Positions 54,301 through 64,000 of a DNA stretch of 64,000 nucleotides are shown in pieces. The notes under the pieces are model-generated. The model made no database searches. It was not told the DNA's origin and worked only from the letters and a program-made list of their open reading frames with translations. The translations under genes and the position numbers were made by a program. The stretch's first letter is position 1. Every line of letters begins with the position of its first letter. This stretch comes from Paraspadella gotoi (taxonomy: Eukaryota; Chaetognatha): assembly GCA_051294375.1 (NCBI GenBank), contig CM119265.1:15104963-15168962 (forward strand), in the 5' to 3' direction.

Positions 54301-54938
54301 AGCGATGGAATTCCGATTATTATTAAAACTACACATAGAGCTAGTGTTCAAACTAGTTCTACATCTTGTCTTTCAGAAAAAAAGACGATATTGATGTGAT
54401 ATTATTCTTACGTTTAATGCATAGGCCAGATTTTTTTGGTTGTACTTCTCTTTTTTAAGGCGGAAAAGAGCAGAGAATCTCTCTTTAGCGATTCGCAAGA
54501 GTGCTCTCCTTTTTTCTCTTTTCAGTTTCTTTTTCTTTTTTCTTTTCCACCAAACTCCAACCGCCCGGCTTCTCTCGGTCCCATGTTTGCTTCCAACACA
54601 CGTTGGCTTTTATCTGTCTTCTTCTGGTTCCCGGTTCCTGCCCTGTATTCCTACCCTGAATTCTCGATATTTCAAACATTGGCTCTGACCCAAAGTTGGT
54701 TTCCCCCGTTCTTTTCTCTCCCTTTCTCCTTACCCTTTTCCTCCTTCATATGAGAAAGGAATTTCTTATCGTTTTTTTTGGCTTCCTTTTCCAAATGGAA
54801 TCCTTGGGCCCCTTTTTGAAAATCCTTAAATTTTTTTTTCCGGTGAAGCTAGAAAATATATGGACATTTTTGAAATGATGATATTCAAATTTCCATTTTC
54901 TGCCTCGACCTTTTCTGCGCTAAACGTCAAGTCAGAAC
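51396..54938. other. 3.5 kb without a supportable gene
   Basis: AT-rich to 52.0 kb, then long pyrimidine-rich stretches on the plus strand (52.1-52.35, 53.25-53.45, 53.93-54.15, 54.5-54.75 kb). Open frames here are low-complexity Phe/Ser/Leu/Pro strings with no domain. A dispersed repeat sits at 53690-53835. 54.8-54.94 kb is probably the 3' UTR of the minus-strand receptor gene. Confidence 0.5.
53690..53835 (-). repeat. Dispersed repeat (GATAGCTTATTTATTAAATG family), inverted copy 3
   Basis: Complement of the family at 47690 and 48510: ATTTAATAAATAAGCGGCTA, TCTTGCCCCTGGCTATGGAC, then AGAGTACCTGGCCTTCCTAT. (AAT)n follows at 53833-53850. Confidence 0.6.
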
Positions 54939-63514
<8,576 letters not shown>

Positions 63515-64000
63515 CTGGTGAAGAGGCGGGGGTTTAGGGTGAAAGTGAGGCGTCACAAGGTAAACAAATACGGAAGTCGGCGGGGTCAGCGGAAACGGGT
63601 CGAGGAGCCGCGGGCGTTCTGTTTTGACTTGGCCGTCGCCCGGGTCGTTGTCGTCGTCGTCATTGGCGGCTTTTTAAGTCAGGATCTTACAAACATCCAA
63701 CTGATAATAATACAATATAATATAATAATAATACTCAACGGTAAATGCCAACGATCATTCGTTTCCATTTAAAAAAAAATGTTGCCCTTTAAAAAAACAT
63801 ACAAAAGCAAAACCAATTTTTAGCGAACTCAATGCCATCAGACTCAAGGCAACCTGTTACAGAATCACACTTCTTTCCTTGAATAACGAACTGATGCGGT
63901 TTATTTTTCCGTTCGAGTTAAGTTAATGTTACACGTCTTGGTCGTCGTCGTCGTCGTCGTCGTCGCTTAGGAGTAAAAAGAGATCAATTTCTGGACGAAA
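63515..64000. other. Intron or upstream sequence of the Ig-receptor gene, with a GTC trinucleotide repeat
   Basis: The exon at 63411-63514 opens with a partial codon behind an AG acceptor, so at least one exon lies further upstream. Nothing convincing is visible to the window edge. (GTC)n of about 9 units at 63939-63967. Confidence 0.5.

Noticed and set aside
63939-63967. Poly-aspartate or poly-valine coding repeat
   Set aside because: The GTC/GAC tract is in no supported exon and is likely intronic.

Overview
The window is animal nuclear DNA. Its genes have many short introns (mostly 55-150 bp, GT-AG, a few apparently GC-AG) and encode metazoan-type proteins: condensin-I CAP-G, kinesin-5 with a BimC box, RBBP5, ABTB1, a BCLAF1/THRAP3-like RS/RGG protein and an Ig-domain receptor. 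Genes are tightly packed and separated by AT-rich blocks full of repeats. This fits a compact-genome, probably early-branching invertebrate (a sponge or similar), but that assignment is inference. There are four runs of N (10 or 25 bases), so this is a draft scaffold.

Layout. 0.2-23.7 kb, all on +: GTF2E2 (TFIIE-beta), RBBP5, RPIA, NCAPG, DTYMK and KIF11/Eg5, with intergenic gaps of about 95-405 bp. Three of them (condensin, dTMP kinase, mitotic kinesin) serve S phase and mitosis. 18.16-32.38 kb is a 14-kb inverted repeat centred near 24.85 kb. Its left arm holds the last four KIF11 exons and most of a 4.6-kb intron. Its right arm holds a broken mirror copy plus a SINE and a 15-bp minisatellite. 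Hammerhead-ribozyme-like motifs lie near both outer ends, and more occur at 33.9, 46.8 and 47.9-48.0 kb. 32.4-34.5 kb is a second block of repeat elements.

34.5-46.2 kb, on +: a BCLAF1/THRAP3-like gene containing a near-perfect 1,456-bp tandem duplication, then SERF, SNRPB and a small, probably mitochondrial membrane protein. The BCLAF1-like protein and SmB both act in mRNA processing. 46.2-48.8 kb is a nest of MITEs and hammerhead hairpins. 48.8-50.7 kb on the minus strand is ABTB1. 50.7-54.9 kb has no gene I can support. 54.9-63.5 kb on the minus strand is a multi-exon single-pass receptor with Ig-like domains, whose introns are loaded with long (CT)n tracts; its 5' end is outside the window.

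Most notable: (1) a dispersed set of hammerhead motifs tied to repeats of Penelope-like character; (2) the large palindrome built on the 3' end of KIF11, which may be real or a folded-haplotype assembly artefact; (3) an in-frame UGA in the Ig receptor tail followed by 198 well-formed codons, a candidate stop-codon readthrough; (4) single-base frame breaks in otherwise conserved genes (RBBP5, KIF11), probably sequence errors but worth checking.
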